A DNA stretch of 64,000 bases from Novosphingobium pokkalii (GCF_014652855.1 NZ_BMZP01000001.1:331140-395139), one strand, 5' to 3'. Shown: positions 32,737 to 41,027, numbered from the stretch's first letter. Made by a program: numbers and translations. The notes: generated by a model not told the origin, from the sequence alone.

Positions 32737-35022
32737 TCAGAACGTCTTGCTCAGGCGCAGGCCGTATTCACGCGGCGCGCCATAGAGTTCGTTCTTGCCG
32801 TTCTGCCCAGCCACGTAGAACTTGTTGGCCAGGTTGGTGCCATAGACCTCTGCCTTGAACGTGCCCATGTCGAGCGTGATGCTGCCTTGCAGCAGGCCAC
32901 GCGCAGCAATCAGGTCGGTCGAAGCCTGATAGGTCGGATAGGCCCACTGCGAGCCGATGTAGGCATAGCCCAGGCGCGGCGTGAGCGTGCGCATGCCGCC
33001 CAGATCGATGCGGTAGGCCGCCGACACGTTCCAGGTCCACTTCGGGCTGTAGAGGTTCGGCCCCCCCGAGGTGCTGGTGATGACATAGTTGAAGCAACCC
33101 GTGCCCACCGTGCCGGCGGTGCCGGCGGGGTTGCACTGCGGCAGGCTGACCCCGGCCGGGATCGCCCACTTGTTGACAAGCGACAGCGCGCTCAGCGAAC
33201 TGTCGACGAAGGACAGGCCGCCATCGATCGACAGTGCGTCGAACTTGCCCTGGAAGCTCGCCTCAAAGCCCTTGATGTCGGAGTTGGCGAGGTTGACCAC
33301 ACCGCTCTGGCCCGACAGCGGGTTGATCACGTCCATCTGGAAGTTGTTGTACTTCATGTAGAACGCGCCGATCTGCGTCTTCAGACGACGATCGAAGAAG
33401 CTGGATTTCCACCCGGCTTCGTAATCCCAAACGGTTTCGGGACGGAAGCTGCCGCCAGGTGGGTTGATGCCGCCGTTCTTGTAACCGCGCGCCGCAAACA
33501 CGAACAGCAGGTTGTCGGCGTCGGGCTTGAAGTTCAGGGCCAGCTTGCCGGTCATGCGCCCGTCGCCTTCGCTGCCGGTTTGCGGCACCAGCACGGTTGC
33601 GCCCACCGGAGGCACCGACATCACCTGGTCGATGGTCGAACCCGCTGCCGCGCGATAGACCGCGCCAAAGCCGTCGACGTGGAAGTGCGAATAGCGCAGG
33701 CCGGCGTCGACCGAGAACTTGGGCGCAAGCTGATAGGTGGCCTGGCCGAACACGCCCAGCAGCAGCTTGTTGGTCATCGGCTGCGGCAGCGTGGTGAACG
33801 CCCCGTTGGTGCTGTTCCAGTTGCGCAGGTCGATCTTGTTGCGCTGCGCATAGCCGCCGAGCACGTACTTGAACGCGCCGCTATCGGGCGAGATGATGTT
33901 GATTTCCTGGCTATAGACGCGCTCGCGGACATTGTTGGCGCCCACCACCTGGTTCTGCACCTTGCCCAGGGCAGCCAGCGCCGGATAAGTCGACCAGTTG
34001 GTCGGATTGATTGAACTGGCGTCGGTTTCGGTCACCGCCGACAGCCGCTTGTTCTGATAGGCACTGACCGACCGGATGGTCAGACCGCCATCAAACTGAT
34101 ACTTGGCTTCCAGCACCGTGGCGAAAGCGCGCTCGAAGTTGGCGACCGGGGAATCATAGCTGACCGTCCACGGCGTGTTGGTGCGGCCGACCACATAGGG
34201 GTTGTTGGCCAAGGTGGTGTTGATCGGCTGGAGCGCGAAGCCACCGGTGCGGCGCTGGACCGCTTCAACCTTCAGGTTTGCCTGGAACCCGCCCGACTTG
34301 TAGAGTGCTTGAACGCGCCCATCGATTTCGTTGAGGCGCTCGGGCTGGTTCTTGGCCGGGCCGATGTCCTTGAACCAGGCATCATGGCGATTGAACAGGC
34401 CGGACGCGCGGATAGCGAAGTTGTCTCCCACCGGCACGTTGATTGCACCGTTGACGCCAACATTGTTGTAATTGCCATAATTGGCCGTGGCATATCCGCC
34501 CAGCTTGTCCAGTTGCGGGCGCTGCGTGGTGAGATAGACCGCGCCACCGGTGGAATTCGCGCCCGAGAGCGTGCCCTGCGGCCCGCGCAGCACTTCCGCG
34601 CCCGCCATGTCGTAGAACTGGCCGTTGGACACGATCGGGGTCTGGAACACCCCGTCGATATAGGTGGCAACACCATTGGTCACCTGCGGTGACGCGGAAG
34701 CTAGGCCGATGCCGCGAATGTTGAAGCTGTCGGTGATGCCCGAACGCGAGATGGTGATGCCCGGCGCGGCCGTTTGCAGATCGAGAGCGCGGCTCACGTT
34801 CTTTTCCGCCAGGGCATCGCCCGAAAGCGCGGTGACCGCGATGTTGACGTTCTGCACGCTTTCACGGCGGCGCTGCGCCGTGACAACGATATCCTTGGTG
34901 TCGGTATCGCCGGTTGCAGCCTGCGGCGCATCGCCGTCGGCCGCCAGGGCCGGGACGGCCGGCAGCGCGGCGCTGGTCAGCAAAGCAAGATAGATAAGCG
35001 GACGGACGCGCGACGTCGTCAT
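32737..35022 (-). CDS. TonB-dependent receptor linked to tannase/Rieske genes
   Basis: 761-residue outer-membrane importer: signal peptide (LALLTSAALPAVPALAADG), TonB box-like KDIVVTAQRRRESVQNV, plug with IRGIGLASASPQ and VLRGPQGTLSGANSTGGAVY, barrel ending in LRLSKTF. A good Shine-Dalgarno (GAGGAGAGG) precedes ATG 35022. The IVVTAQRR/LRGPQGTL group is typical of sphingomonad importers of aromatic and plant compounds. Its promoter holds the palindrome at 35062-35081, tying it to the MarR gene 2.5 kb away, so it probably imports the ester or phenolic handled by the tannase-family enzyme. Confidence 0.93.
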   Translation of the reverse strand: MTTSRVRPLIYLALLTSAALPAVPALAADGDAPQAATGDTDTKDIVVTAQRRRESVQNVNIAVTALSGDALAEKNVSRALDLQTAAPGITISRSGITDSFNIRGIGLASASPQVTNGVATYIDGVFQTPIVSNGQFYDMAGAEVLRGPQGTLSGANSTGGAVYLTTQRPQLDKLGGYATANYGNYNNVGVNGAINVPVGDNFAIRASGLFNRHDAWFKDIGPAKNQPERLNEIDGRVQALYKSGGFQANLKVEAVQRRTGGFALQPINTTLANNPYVVGRTNTPWTVSYDSPVANFERAFATVLEAKYQFDGGLTIRSVSAYQNKRLSAVTETDASSINPTNWSTYPALAALGKVQNQVVGANNVRERVYSQEINIISPDSGAFKYVLGGYAQRNKIDLRNWNSTNGAFTTLPQPMTNKLLLGVFGQATYQLAPKFSVDAGLRYSHFHVDGFGAVYRAAAGSTIDQVMSVPPVGATVLVPQTGSEGDGRMTGKLALNFKPDADNLLFVFAARGYKNGGINPPGGSFRPETVWDYEAGWKSSFFDRRLKTQIGAFYMKYNNFQMDVINPLSGQSGVVNLANSDIKGFEASFQGKFDALSIDGGLSFVDSSLSALSLVNKWAIPAGVSLPQCNPAGTAGTVGTGCFNYVITSTSGGPNLYSPKWTWNVSAAYRIDLGGMRTLTPRLGYAYIGSQWAYPTYQASTDLIAARGLLQGSITLDMGTFKAEVYGTNLANKFYVAGQNGKNELYGAPREYGLRLSKTF

Positions 35023-35061
35023 GGTTTCCTCTCCTCGTCAGAACACAGTTTTGCTCTTCAA

Positions 35062-35081
35062 GTTATGTTCTATAACATAAC
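35062..35081. promoter_or_regulatory. 20-bp palindrome upstream of the TBDR
   Basis: GTTATGTTCTATAACATAAC is self-complementary except for one central pair and lies 40 bases upstream of the TBDR start. It includes GTTAT-N5-ATAAC, identical in frame to the marR/tannase site at 32187-32201. Confidence 0.6.
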
Positions 35082-35201
35082 GAGGCGCAGCGCTAGAGGC
35101 TAACGCATCCGCGCACACGTTGCCGCTTGCTGTGGCGGGCCGGCCACACCACGGACCGATCGCCGCTTGCCGTATGCGCCTCTTGCCGGTTAGCAGGCCC
35201 C

Positions 35202-35870
35202 ATGCCCGATCCATCTGCCCAGTCGCTTGCCGCCACGCCTGCCTCCGCCAAACAGGCCGCGGCGCGGGCGCGGTGCGATGCGATGGTCCATCATGCCCGT
35301 GCCCAGATCATGGCGCTGGGCGTTGATCGCTTCAGCGTCAACGAAGTGCTGCGGCTGGCCGGTGGCTCGAAAGCCACTCTGGCCAAGTATTTTGGCGATC
35401 GCACCGGGCTGATTGCGGCGGCAATCCATGCCGAGGCCGAGACCACGATCGCGACGCTCGATCTCGACAGCGCCGCCATCCGCACCTTGCCTCTGGCAGA
35501 GGCGCTGCGTCGCGCGCTGCTCGGCGTCTTGCGGTTCTACCTCACGCCGGGCGCACTCGCGCTCTATCGCGCGGTGATCAGCGCGGCATCGGCCAATCCC
35601 GCCGGCGCGCAGGCCTTCTATGCCCATGGACACCAGGTCATCGTCCAAGCCTTGGCTGCGCTGCTGGAAGCCCGCAAACCCGACGGCGTACATCCCGATC
35701 TCGACTGTGCCCGTGCGGCCGATACCCTGCTCCACGCCATTCGCGCCGGGCTTTACGAGCAGGTTCTGATCGGTCTCGTCGAGACGGCGGACGACCCGAC
35801 GGTCACCGCGCATGTCGACAGTGCCCTGGCGCTGTTCCTACCCGGCCTCACGGCTGCACAAAAAGCTTGA
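35202..35870 (+). CDS. TetR family regulator upstream of the Rieske oxygenase
   Basis: 222-residue regulator. The helix-turn-helix is FSVNEVLRLAGGSKATLAKYF (core VLRLAGGSKATL, about residues 45-56), followed by an effector domain with the TetR_C-like LRFYLTPGALALYRAVISAA. ATG 35202 is used; the earlier in-frame start would place 25 unlikely residues in front. It lies 63 bases before the Rieske gene in the same direction, and the gap contains a 39-bp palindrome, the probable operator. Whether it controls the Rieske gene, itself or the divergent TBDR is inferred from position only. Confidence 0.87.
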   Translation: MPDPSAQSLAATPASAKQAAARARCDAMVHHARAQIMALGVDRFSVNEVLRLAGGSKATLAKYFGDRTGLIAAAIHAEAETTIATLDLDSAAIRTLPLAEALRRALLGVLRFYLTPGALALYRAVISAASANPAGAQAFYAHGHQVIVQALAALLEARKPDGVHPDLDCARAADTLLHAIRAGLYEQVLIGLVETADDPTVTAHVDSALALFLPGLTAAQKA

Positions 35871-35880
35871 TGGCACCGCT

Positions 35881-35919
35881 CGCTTTACAATATGTACCGA
35901 CGGTACACATTGTAAAGCG
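35881..35919. promoter_or_regulatory. 39-bp near-perfect palindrome before the Rieske gene
   Basis: The arms are complementary over 19 positions with a single mismatched pair (35892/35908) and one central base; the core is TGTACCGACGGTACA, a typical TetR-type operator core, and the outer arms are CGCTTTACAA / TTGTAAAGCG. It begins 11 bases after the tetR stop and ends 15 bases before the oxygenase ATG, so it would also fold in RNA. Confidence 0.65.
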
Positions 35920-35933
35920 ACGGAGAGAATGCG

Positions 35934-36959
35934 ATGAAAATGCTGCGCAATGCGTGGTACATGGCCGGCTGGGCGGACGAGATCGGCGAAGCGGGCTTGG
36001 CACGGCGGATCGCCGGACAGCCGCTGTTCCTTTATCGCCTGCACGACGGCAGCCTGGCCGCGCTGCTCGATCGCTGTCCACACCGCTTTGCACCCTTGTC
36101 CAAGGGCACCCGCGATGGTGACAAGGTGGTCTGCGGTTATCACGGGCTGACGTTCACCCCCGACGGTCGCTGCGCGCACAATCCCTTCGGCGAGCGCATT
36201 CCAGCCGGCGCCACCGTACCGAGCTTCGCGGTTGTGGAACGCGACGGCATTGCCTGGGTCTGGGCCGGTGACGCGGCGGCGGCCGAACCCTCGCGAATTC
36301 CCGATTTCAGCTTTGTGCCCGATACGGCCCACAGCCGCACCGTGCGGGGCTATACCCTGATGCAGGCCAACTATGCTTACGGCACCGACAATCTGCTCGA
36401 CCTGTCGCACATCGAATTCGTGCACAAGGGGACGTTCGCGGGCCAAGGCGTGATTTTTGCTGGGCAACACAGTGTCACCGTGGAGGGCGAAACGCTCCAT
36501 TCGAACTGGTGGATGCCCGACATCGCGCCCCCGTCGGTTGCCCAGGGCGTGTTCCCCCCCGATGCGAAAGTGGATCACTGGCTAGACATGCGCTGGAACG
36601 CACCCGCGTCGATGCGGCTGCACGTGGGTGTAACCCCACGCGGCGCGGCGCGCGATGCAGGCTTCGAAGTGCCGCAGGCCCATATCCTCACCCCGGCCGA
36701 CGAGCATACCACGCATTATTTCTGGTCTTCTACGCGATTCAACGACCTCGACAACCCGGCAGTCGATGCCATGCTGCTGGCCCTGTTTGGCGAGGCTTTC
36801 GACCTGGAAGACAAGCCGATGATCGAGGCCGCCTATGACAATGTGCGCGGTCGCGATTTCTGGCAGGAAAAGCCGCTGTCGCTGGGCATCGACCAAGGCG
36901 GCACCCGCGCGCGGCGCATGCTGGAGGCGATGATCGCGCGCGAAGGCGCCCCGGGCTGA
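35934..36959 (+). CDS. Rieske non-heme iron aromatic oxygenase (VanA-like O-demethylase)
   Basis: 341-residue terminal oxygenase. The Rieske [2Fe-2S] ligands are Cys48/His50 (CPHRFAPLS) and Cys67/His70 (CGYHGLTF); the mononuclear iron ligands His159 and His164 lie in DLSHIEFVHKG with bridging Asp156. Domain order and length match vanillate/syringate O-demethylase and related oxygenases. The Shine-Dalgarno is GGAGAG. A separate reductase is needed, but none is next to it. Context (TetR, large palindrome, nearby tannase-family gene) suggests demethylation or hydroxylation of plant-derived methoxy-aromatics; the exact substrate is open. Confidence 0.9.
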   Translation: MKMLRNAWYMAGWADEIGEAGLARRIAGQPLFLYRLHDGSLAALLDRCPHRFAPLSKGTRDGDKVVCGYHGLTFTPDGRCAHNPFGERIPAGATVPSFAVVERDGIAWVWAGDAAAAEPSRIPDFSFVPDTAHSRTVRGYTLMQANYAYGTDNLLDLSHIEFVHKGTFAGQGVIFAGQHSVTVEGETLHSNWWMPDIAPPSVAQGVFPPDAKVDHWLDMRWNAPASMRLHVGVTPRGAARDAGFEVPQAHILTPADEHTTHYFWSSTRFNDLDNPAVDAMLLALFGEAFDLEDKPMIEAAYDNVRGRDFWQEKPLSLGIDQGGTRARRMLEAMIAREGAPG

Positions 36960-37087
36960 CACCGCCGCGCACCAGCATAGGTCAGTTTTTCCTTCACCCT
37001 GCCACGCCCTCGCGTCGTCCGAACGCGTGGCCGGCGGCGCAAGGGCCTGCTGCGGGTTGGCTTGAACGAAAGTGAAGGAGACACGCC

Positions 37088-37456
37088 ATGGCCCACGATA
37101 TCGCCACCGACGAAACCACCCGACTGATCGCCTCTGACAAAGTGGAAGGCACGGCCGTCTACAACGCCATGGGCGAGCGGCTGGGCTCGGTCTACAACTT
37201 CATGGTCAACAAGCGCAGCGGCGAGGTCGAATATGCCGTGCTGCAATTCGGCGGCATTCTCGGCTTTGGCAGCGATTACTATCCGCTGCCGTGGAACGCG
37301 CTCAATTATGACAGCGGCCAGGGCGGCTATGTCGTCGATCTCGATCGCGCCACGCTGGAAAGCGGCCCGCACTATGGGACGGAGGACGAACCGGTCCACG
37401 ATCTCGAATATGGCCGGCAGGTCTACAGCCACTATGGCCTGTCCTACCCCTATTGA
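37088..37456 (+). CDS. PRC-barrel domain protein
   Basis: 122-residue soluble protein built around one PRC-barrel (residues about 13-85: LIASDKVEGTAVYNAMGERL, then VYNFMVNKRSGEVEYAVLQFGG and DYYPLPWNALNYD). The C-terminal tail is acidic and Tyr-rich (YGLSYPY). AAGGAG lies 8 bases before ATG. Single-barrel proteins of this kind are common in stress regions of sphingomonads and rhizobia; the molecular role is unknown. Confidence 0.9.
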   Translation: MAHDIATDETTRLIASDKVEGTAVYNAMGERLGSVYNFMVNKRSGEVEYAVLQFGGILGFGSDYYPLPWNALNYDSGQGGYVVDLDRATLESGPHYGTEDEPVHDLEYGRQVYSHYGLSYPY

Positions 37457-37475
37457 CCCGCTCGCAGCGCCCCTA

Positions 37476-37641
37476 AGAGGCTGACCGGAAAGTGGGGCGG
37501 CGGAGGTTTGGCGAGGGATTTTGGGTCACCACAAGAAGGCTGAGAGCCCAGCGATGCTGGAAGCATCGTGGCGAACAGCCGACGCCGTGGTGGCGCAAAA
37601 GACCCGCCAAACCGACCCGCAGGACTTTTCGGTCAGCCTCT
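37476..37641. repeat. 166-bp MITE-like inverted-repeat element
   Basis: The ends are AGAGGCTGACCGGAAAGT at 37476-37493 and, in inverse, ACTTTTCGGTCAGCCTCT at 37624-37641 (17 of 18 complementary). Pairing continues inward through GGTTTGGCG and CACCAC blocks with small gaps, so nearly the whole element is one long imperfect hairpin. No transposase or good open frame is inside. It lies between the PRC-barrel gene and the 3' end of a convergent Crp gene. No clear target duplication was seen. Confidence 0.7.
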
Positions 37642-37645
37642 AAGT

Positions 37646-38365
37646 TCATGGCTCCAGATAAGCGGGGTCGAACAAGGTGCGCTGCGCCAGCGCCTGCCTT
37701 TTCAGCAAATGCAAGGTGCGCTGCTCCAGGCGGATCAGGCCCTCGCTGCGCATCTCGCGTAAGACGCGGTTGACATGCACCGGACTCAGGCCCGTCGCCT
37801 CGGCCAGTTCCACCTGCGTGACCGGGAAAGCAAAGCTCTGGCTCTGGTCAGAACGCGTAACCATGCCGATCGTATCGAGGCGGTGGCACAGCTCGCAGAA
37901 CAGGTGACCAAGGCGCTCGAACGCAGTGCGCTGCCCCAGGTTGACCAGCCAGCGCCGCTCGATGGCTTCGGCAACACGCTCCTGCCGAGCCAGGGCCAGG
38001 GCCATCCCGCTGCTCTCGCTCGCAATCTGATCCCAGGCACCGGCATTGATCGGCACGATCATGGCCGGGGTGAGCGCAATCACCGAAAAATCCAGCCGCA
38101 TCGCGCCACTCGGCCGCCACAGCACGTCTCCCGGCAAGGCAAAGCCGGTGATCTGCCGCCGGCCATCGGGCAGTAGCACCAGACGCTGCGCCCATCCTTC
38201 CAGCAACACTTGCACCGCGCCGGGGCGATCGCCCTCGCGCAGGAATTCCCGACGCGGGGGCACACGATGGCGTGGCACCGCGCAAAGCCGCTCGATCGCG
38301 CGCAGGTCGGTTTCATCCAGCGGGGCGTAGCGAGCCAGCCGCCGGCCCAAGGCGTTGCACGGCAT
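37646..38365 (-). CDS. Crp/Fnr family transcriptional regulator (1)
   Basis: 239-residue regulator with an N-terminal cyclic-nucleotide-binding-like beta barrel (HRVPPRREFLREGDRPGAVQ shortened to LREGDRPGAVQVLLEGWA, then LLPDGRRQITGFALPGDV) and a C-terminal Crp winged helix (TQVELAEATGLSPVHVNRVLREM). The cNMP phosphate-binding RxS signature is absent, and no Cys cluster of FNR type is present, so the signal is not predictable. It starts at ATG 38365; the longer frame upstream is implausible. A similar gene lies 258 bp upstream on the same strand, 8 bases from a MITE-like element at its 3' end. Confidence 0.9.
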   Translation of the reverse strand: MPCNALGRRLARYAPLDETDLRAIERLCAVPRHRVPPRREFLREGDRPGAVQVLLEGWAQRLVLLPDGRRQITGFALPGDVLWRPSGAMRLDFSVIALTPAMIVPINAGAWDQIASESSGMALALARQERVAEAIERRWLVNLGQRTAFERLGHLFCELCHRLDTIGMVTRSDQSQSFAFPVTQVELAEATGLSPVHVNRVLREMRSEGLIRLEQRTLHLLKRQALAQRTLFDPAYLEP

Positions 38366-38556
38366 GAATGCTGCGCTCAACGCCGGCCGATCACGCGCGA
38401 CGCAAGCGCGGACCCGGCGGTCTTGGTGGCCGCCACAACAAGATATTCGCAGTGGCGCGGCCGCATGACATCCCCGATCGTTACAGCGCTTTGCGACCAA
38501 TCTGGATCGCCGCGCCTGCGCCGGCCTGATGAAAGGACTGTCACAAGCCCTTCTAC

Positions 38557-38564
38557 ACATATGT
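38557..38564. promoter_or_regulatory. Small palindrome between the two Crp/Fnr genes
   Basis: ACATATGT lies in the 258-bp gap upstream of the first Crp gene, followed by AAAGGTG. A similar CTATGTAAATGG occurs on the minus strand upstream of the second Crp gene near 39370. The rest of the gap shows no gene or strong structure. Confidence 0.2.
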
Positions 38565-38623
38565 AAAGGTGCAACATCTTTTCTTGTTCTTGCTTCATTT
38601 GTGCTGGCCCAGCCGTGGCGCGA

Positions 38624-39292
38624 TCAGGCCGCCTGCGGCACGTTTGGACCGGCCGCGTCGCCCGAAACTTCGCCAAGGCGCTGCAAAGCCATCAGGTCAC
38701 GCACCTGCATCCACCGGCCTTTCAGATCGAGCAGCCCTTCGCCGCGCAAGGTCTGCAACACGCGGTTCACGTGAACGGGAGAAATTCCCACGATGTCGGC
38801 CAGGTCATATTGTGTCAGCGGCATCGCGCAGCGATCCTGGATCACGCGGTTGCGCGCCTTGAGCCGTGCATGGAGTTCGCACAACAGGTTGCACAATCGT
38901 TCGGTGGCGGTCATGCGGCCGAGGTTGAAAATCCATTTCTCCCGGTTGCGCAACAGGGTGAGCATGGCATCAAGCACGCGGATCGTGCTGTCCTCCTCAT
39001 GCGGCGCGCGCGCCTGGATGCGGCCATGCGGCAGCACGCGTGCCCGCACCCGCGTCAGGGCAACGATCGGCAGCGTCGCTCGCCCCTGCAACAGCCATTG
39101 CGGTTCACAATAGTCGCCGGGCAGAAACAGCGTGATGATTTGGCGCCGCCCGTCGGGCAGCAAACGGTATTGTGCGGCCCATCCATCTTCGATGCGCAGC
39201 ACGCAGTCCTTGGTTTCTCCGGCGCGGGCGAGATAGTCGTGGCGGCGGAACATGCACACCGGGCCGGTCGGCCGGTTGGTCTCCTGCGTCAT
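38624..39292 (-). CDS. Crp/Fnr family transcriptional regulator (2)
   Basis: 222-residue regulator related to the neighbouring Crp protein: barrel (EDGWAAQYRLLPDGRRQIITL, core YRLLPDGRRQIITLFLPGDY) and winged helix (QYDLADIVGISPVHVNRVLQTL), with the same SPVHVNRVL recognition helix. ATG 39292 has AAGGGA 7 bases upstream. The ATTGTC-N7-GACAAT palindrome at 39322-39340 is probably its own operator or that of its paralogue. This HTH subtype is common in sphingomonad and rhizobial stress islands. Confidence 0.9.
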   Translation of the reverse strand: MTQETNRPTGPVCMFRRHDYLARAGETKDCVLRIEDGWAAQYRLLPDGRRQIITLFLPGDYCEPQWLLQGRATLPIVALTRVRARVLPHGRIQARAPHEEDSTIRVLDAMLTLLRNREKWIFNLGRMTATERLCNLLCELHARLKARNRVIQDRCAMPLTQYDLADIVGISPVHVNRVLQTLRGEGLLDLKGRWMQVRDLMALQRLGEVSGDAAGPNVPQAA

Positions 39293-39597
39293 ATCCTGTC
39301 CCTTGATGGTGGCGCGATGCCATTGTCGAATCAGGACAATTTTAAGTAACCACCACTTCGGACCATTTACATAGGTTGGCTTTGCCGCCCTCGGGAGACC
39401 GGCCGTGCCGCATAGCCGATGAGCCGAATTATACCCGAATGGACATCTTGAAAATCGCTTACCTGGGATAGCCGCCCGGATAATTGTCGTCAGCCGAACG
39501 CTGTCCCTTCGCAACCGGCGATGATGCCGCACCATCATGCGCCAGACGCCGCACCGATCCTGTGCGGCCGCCCACCAACGCGAAGGAGAACGGCCCG
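39293..39597. other. 305-bp divergent intergenic region
   Basis: Region between Crp gene 2 (minus) and the hemerythrin-fusion gene (plus). It holds the inverted repeat at 39322-39340, an A/T-rich stretch at about 39340-39375 that is the likely promoter zone, and the GAAGGAGAA ribosome binding site before 39598. The open frames that extend into it have no good start signal. Confidence 0.55.
39322..39340. promoter_or_regulatory. ATTGTC-N7-GACAAT inverted repeat upstream of Crp gene 2
   Basis: Perfect 6-bp arms 30 bases upstream of the Crp/Fnr start. Symmetry and spacing suit a Crp-type dimer or another dimeric regulator; an autoregulatory operator is inferred. Confidence 0.45.
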
Positions 39598-41007
39598 ATG
39601 GCCAGCAACAGCCCCCCTTCCCCGGAAAACACCACCAAGGCTATATCCGGCACCGTCCCGGCCAATGCCGCCGCGCCAGGCGCCAGCGCGTCGGCGCCAG
39701 AGACCAAGGCCACCGCGGGCGCCCCGGCGAAGTCCGGCAGCAAGCCCAATGGCAGGACCGCCACGCGGCGCACGTCTGCTGCAAAGTCTTCGGCGCACGA
39801 CAATTCGGCGCATGCCAAGAAGTCCGATGGTGAGGCGATCGCGATGCTCAAGCAGGACCACCGCCGCGTGGAAAAGCTTTTCGCGGAATACGAAAAGGCA
39901 GGTGATGATCGCAAGGACGCCATCATTCAGGACGTGTGCCACGCGCTGACACTGCATACCATGCTGGAAGAAGAAGTGTTCTACCCGGCGTGCCGCCATG
40001 CCGCGCGCGATGAAGACCCGCTAGACGAGGCACAGGTTGAGCATGACAGCGCCAAGGTGCTGATCGCCGATCTGGTTCGCGCCCGTCGCGATGACCCGTT
40101 TCGCGACGCGAAGGTCAAAGTCCTGGCCGAGCAGATCCTGCACCACGTCAAGGAAGAAGAAGGCGACGACGGCATCTTTGCCCGGGCCGGCAAGGCCGGC
40201 GTCGACACGCCCGAACTTGCCGCGCAGCTCAAGGAACTGCGCAGCGAACTGGAAGCCGAAGACCGGCTTCCTCCTCAGGCGCCGGTATCGTTCGGCGCTT
40301 CCCCCCGGGCCGAGGCCCGCAATACCCAGGAGAGAACCATGGCAAGTTATCAAGGACGCGACAATGGCGGTCGCGACGATCGCGGCCGGTTTGCCGGCCA
40401 GGGCGGACGCTATCGCGAAGACGATGATCACCGCGGCGGCCGCAGCAGCCAGGATCGACCGCGCGACGAGGAAGGGCGCTTCATGAGCGACGATCGCGGC
40501 CGTTCGAGCCGAAGCCACGACGACGATCGTGACTATCGGGGTCGCAGCTCCAGCAGCCGCGACGATGATCGCGGCGGGCGCAGTGGCAACCGCGGGCATG
40601 GCGGCTGGTTCGGCGATCCCGAAGGGCACTCGCAGGCCTCGCGCAAGGGCTGGGAACGCTCCGACCATGAAGGCAGCGGCTGGTATGGCGACTCGCGCGG
40701 CCATTCCGAAGCCTCGCGCCGGGGCTGGGAAAACTCCGACCACGAAGGCAGCGGCTGGTACGGTGACCCGCGCGGCCATTCCGAAGCCTCGCGCCGGGGC
40801 TGGGACGATCGCGACCGGTCGTCGCGCGGCAGCAGCGGACGCCATGATGACGATGACCGCCGCAGCCGCTACAGCCGCGATGACGACGACGACGACCGGG
40901 GAGGCCGTCGCGGGGGGCGCGACGACGATCGCGGGCACGGCGGATGGTTCGGCGATTCCCGTGGCCATTCCGAAGCTTCGCGCAAGGGTTGGGATAACCG
41001 TCATTGA
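39598..41007 (+). CDS. Hemerythrin HHE protein fused to a tandem GW-GHS-ASR-GW repeat domain
   Basis: 469 residues in three parts: an Ala/Ser/Lys-rich disordered N-terminus (1-80), a hemerythrin HHE cation-binding bundle (about 83-225: LKQDHRRVEKLFAEYE, LHTMLEEEVFYPACR, EHDSAKVLIADL, ILHHVKEEEGDDGIF) and a highly charged Asp/Arg/Ser-rich C-terminal region with four copies of GW[FY]GDxxGHS[EQ]ASR[KR]GW. At 40339 an in-frame ATG follows a strong Shine-Dalgarno (AGGAGAGAACC), so the last 222 residues could also be made alone; the gene looks like a fusion of two neighbours. A strong terminator follows. A stress role (O2, NO or iron) is likely. Confidence 0.85.
   Translation: MASNSPPSPENTTKAISGTVPANAAAPGASASAPETKATAGAPAKSGSKPNGRTATRRTSAAKSSAHDNSAHAKKSDGEAIAMLKQDHRRVEKLFAEYEKAGDDRKDAIIQDVCHALTLHTMLEEEVFYPACRHAARDEDPLDEAQVEHDSAKVLIADLVRARRDDPFRDAKVKVLAEQILHHVKEEEGDDGIFARAGKAGVDTPELAAQLKELRSELEAEDRLPPQAPVSFGASPRAEARNTQERTMASYQGRDNGGRDDRGRFAGQGGRYREDDDHRGGRSSQDRPRDEEGRFMSDDRGRSSRSHDDDRDYRGRSSSSRDDDRGGRSGNRGHGGWFGDPEGHSQASRKGWERSDHEGSGWYGDSRGHSEASRRGWENSDHEGSGWYGDPRGHSEASRRGWDDRDRSSRGSSGRHDDDDRRSRYSRDDDDDDRGGRRGGRDDDRGHGGWFGDSRGHSEASRKGWDNRH
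40331..40341 (+). promoter_or_regulatory. Internal ribosome binding site and start inside the hemerythrin fusion
   Basis: AGGAGA, starting at 40329-40331, sits about 6 bases before the in-frame ATG 40339 (MASYQGRDNGGRDD). The position coincides with the junction between the HHE domain and the repeat domain, so it either is a relic of a former gene start or yields a second, shorter protein. Confidence 0.5.
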
Positions 41008-41027
41008 CGCGACAATCCCTGAAAACG

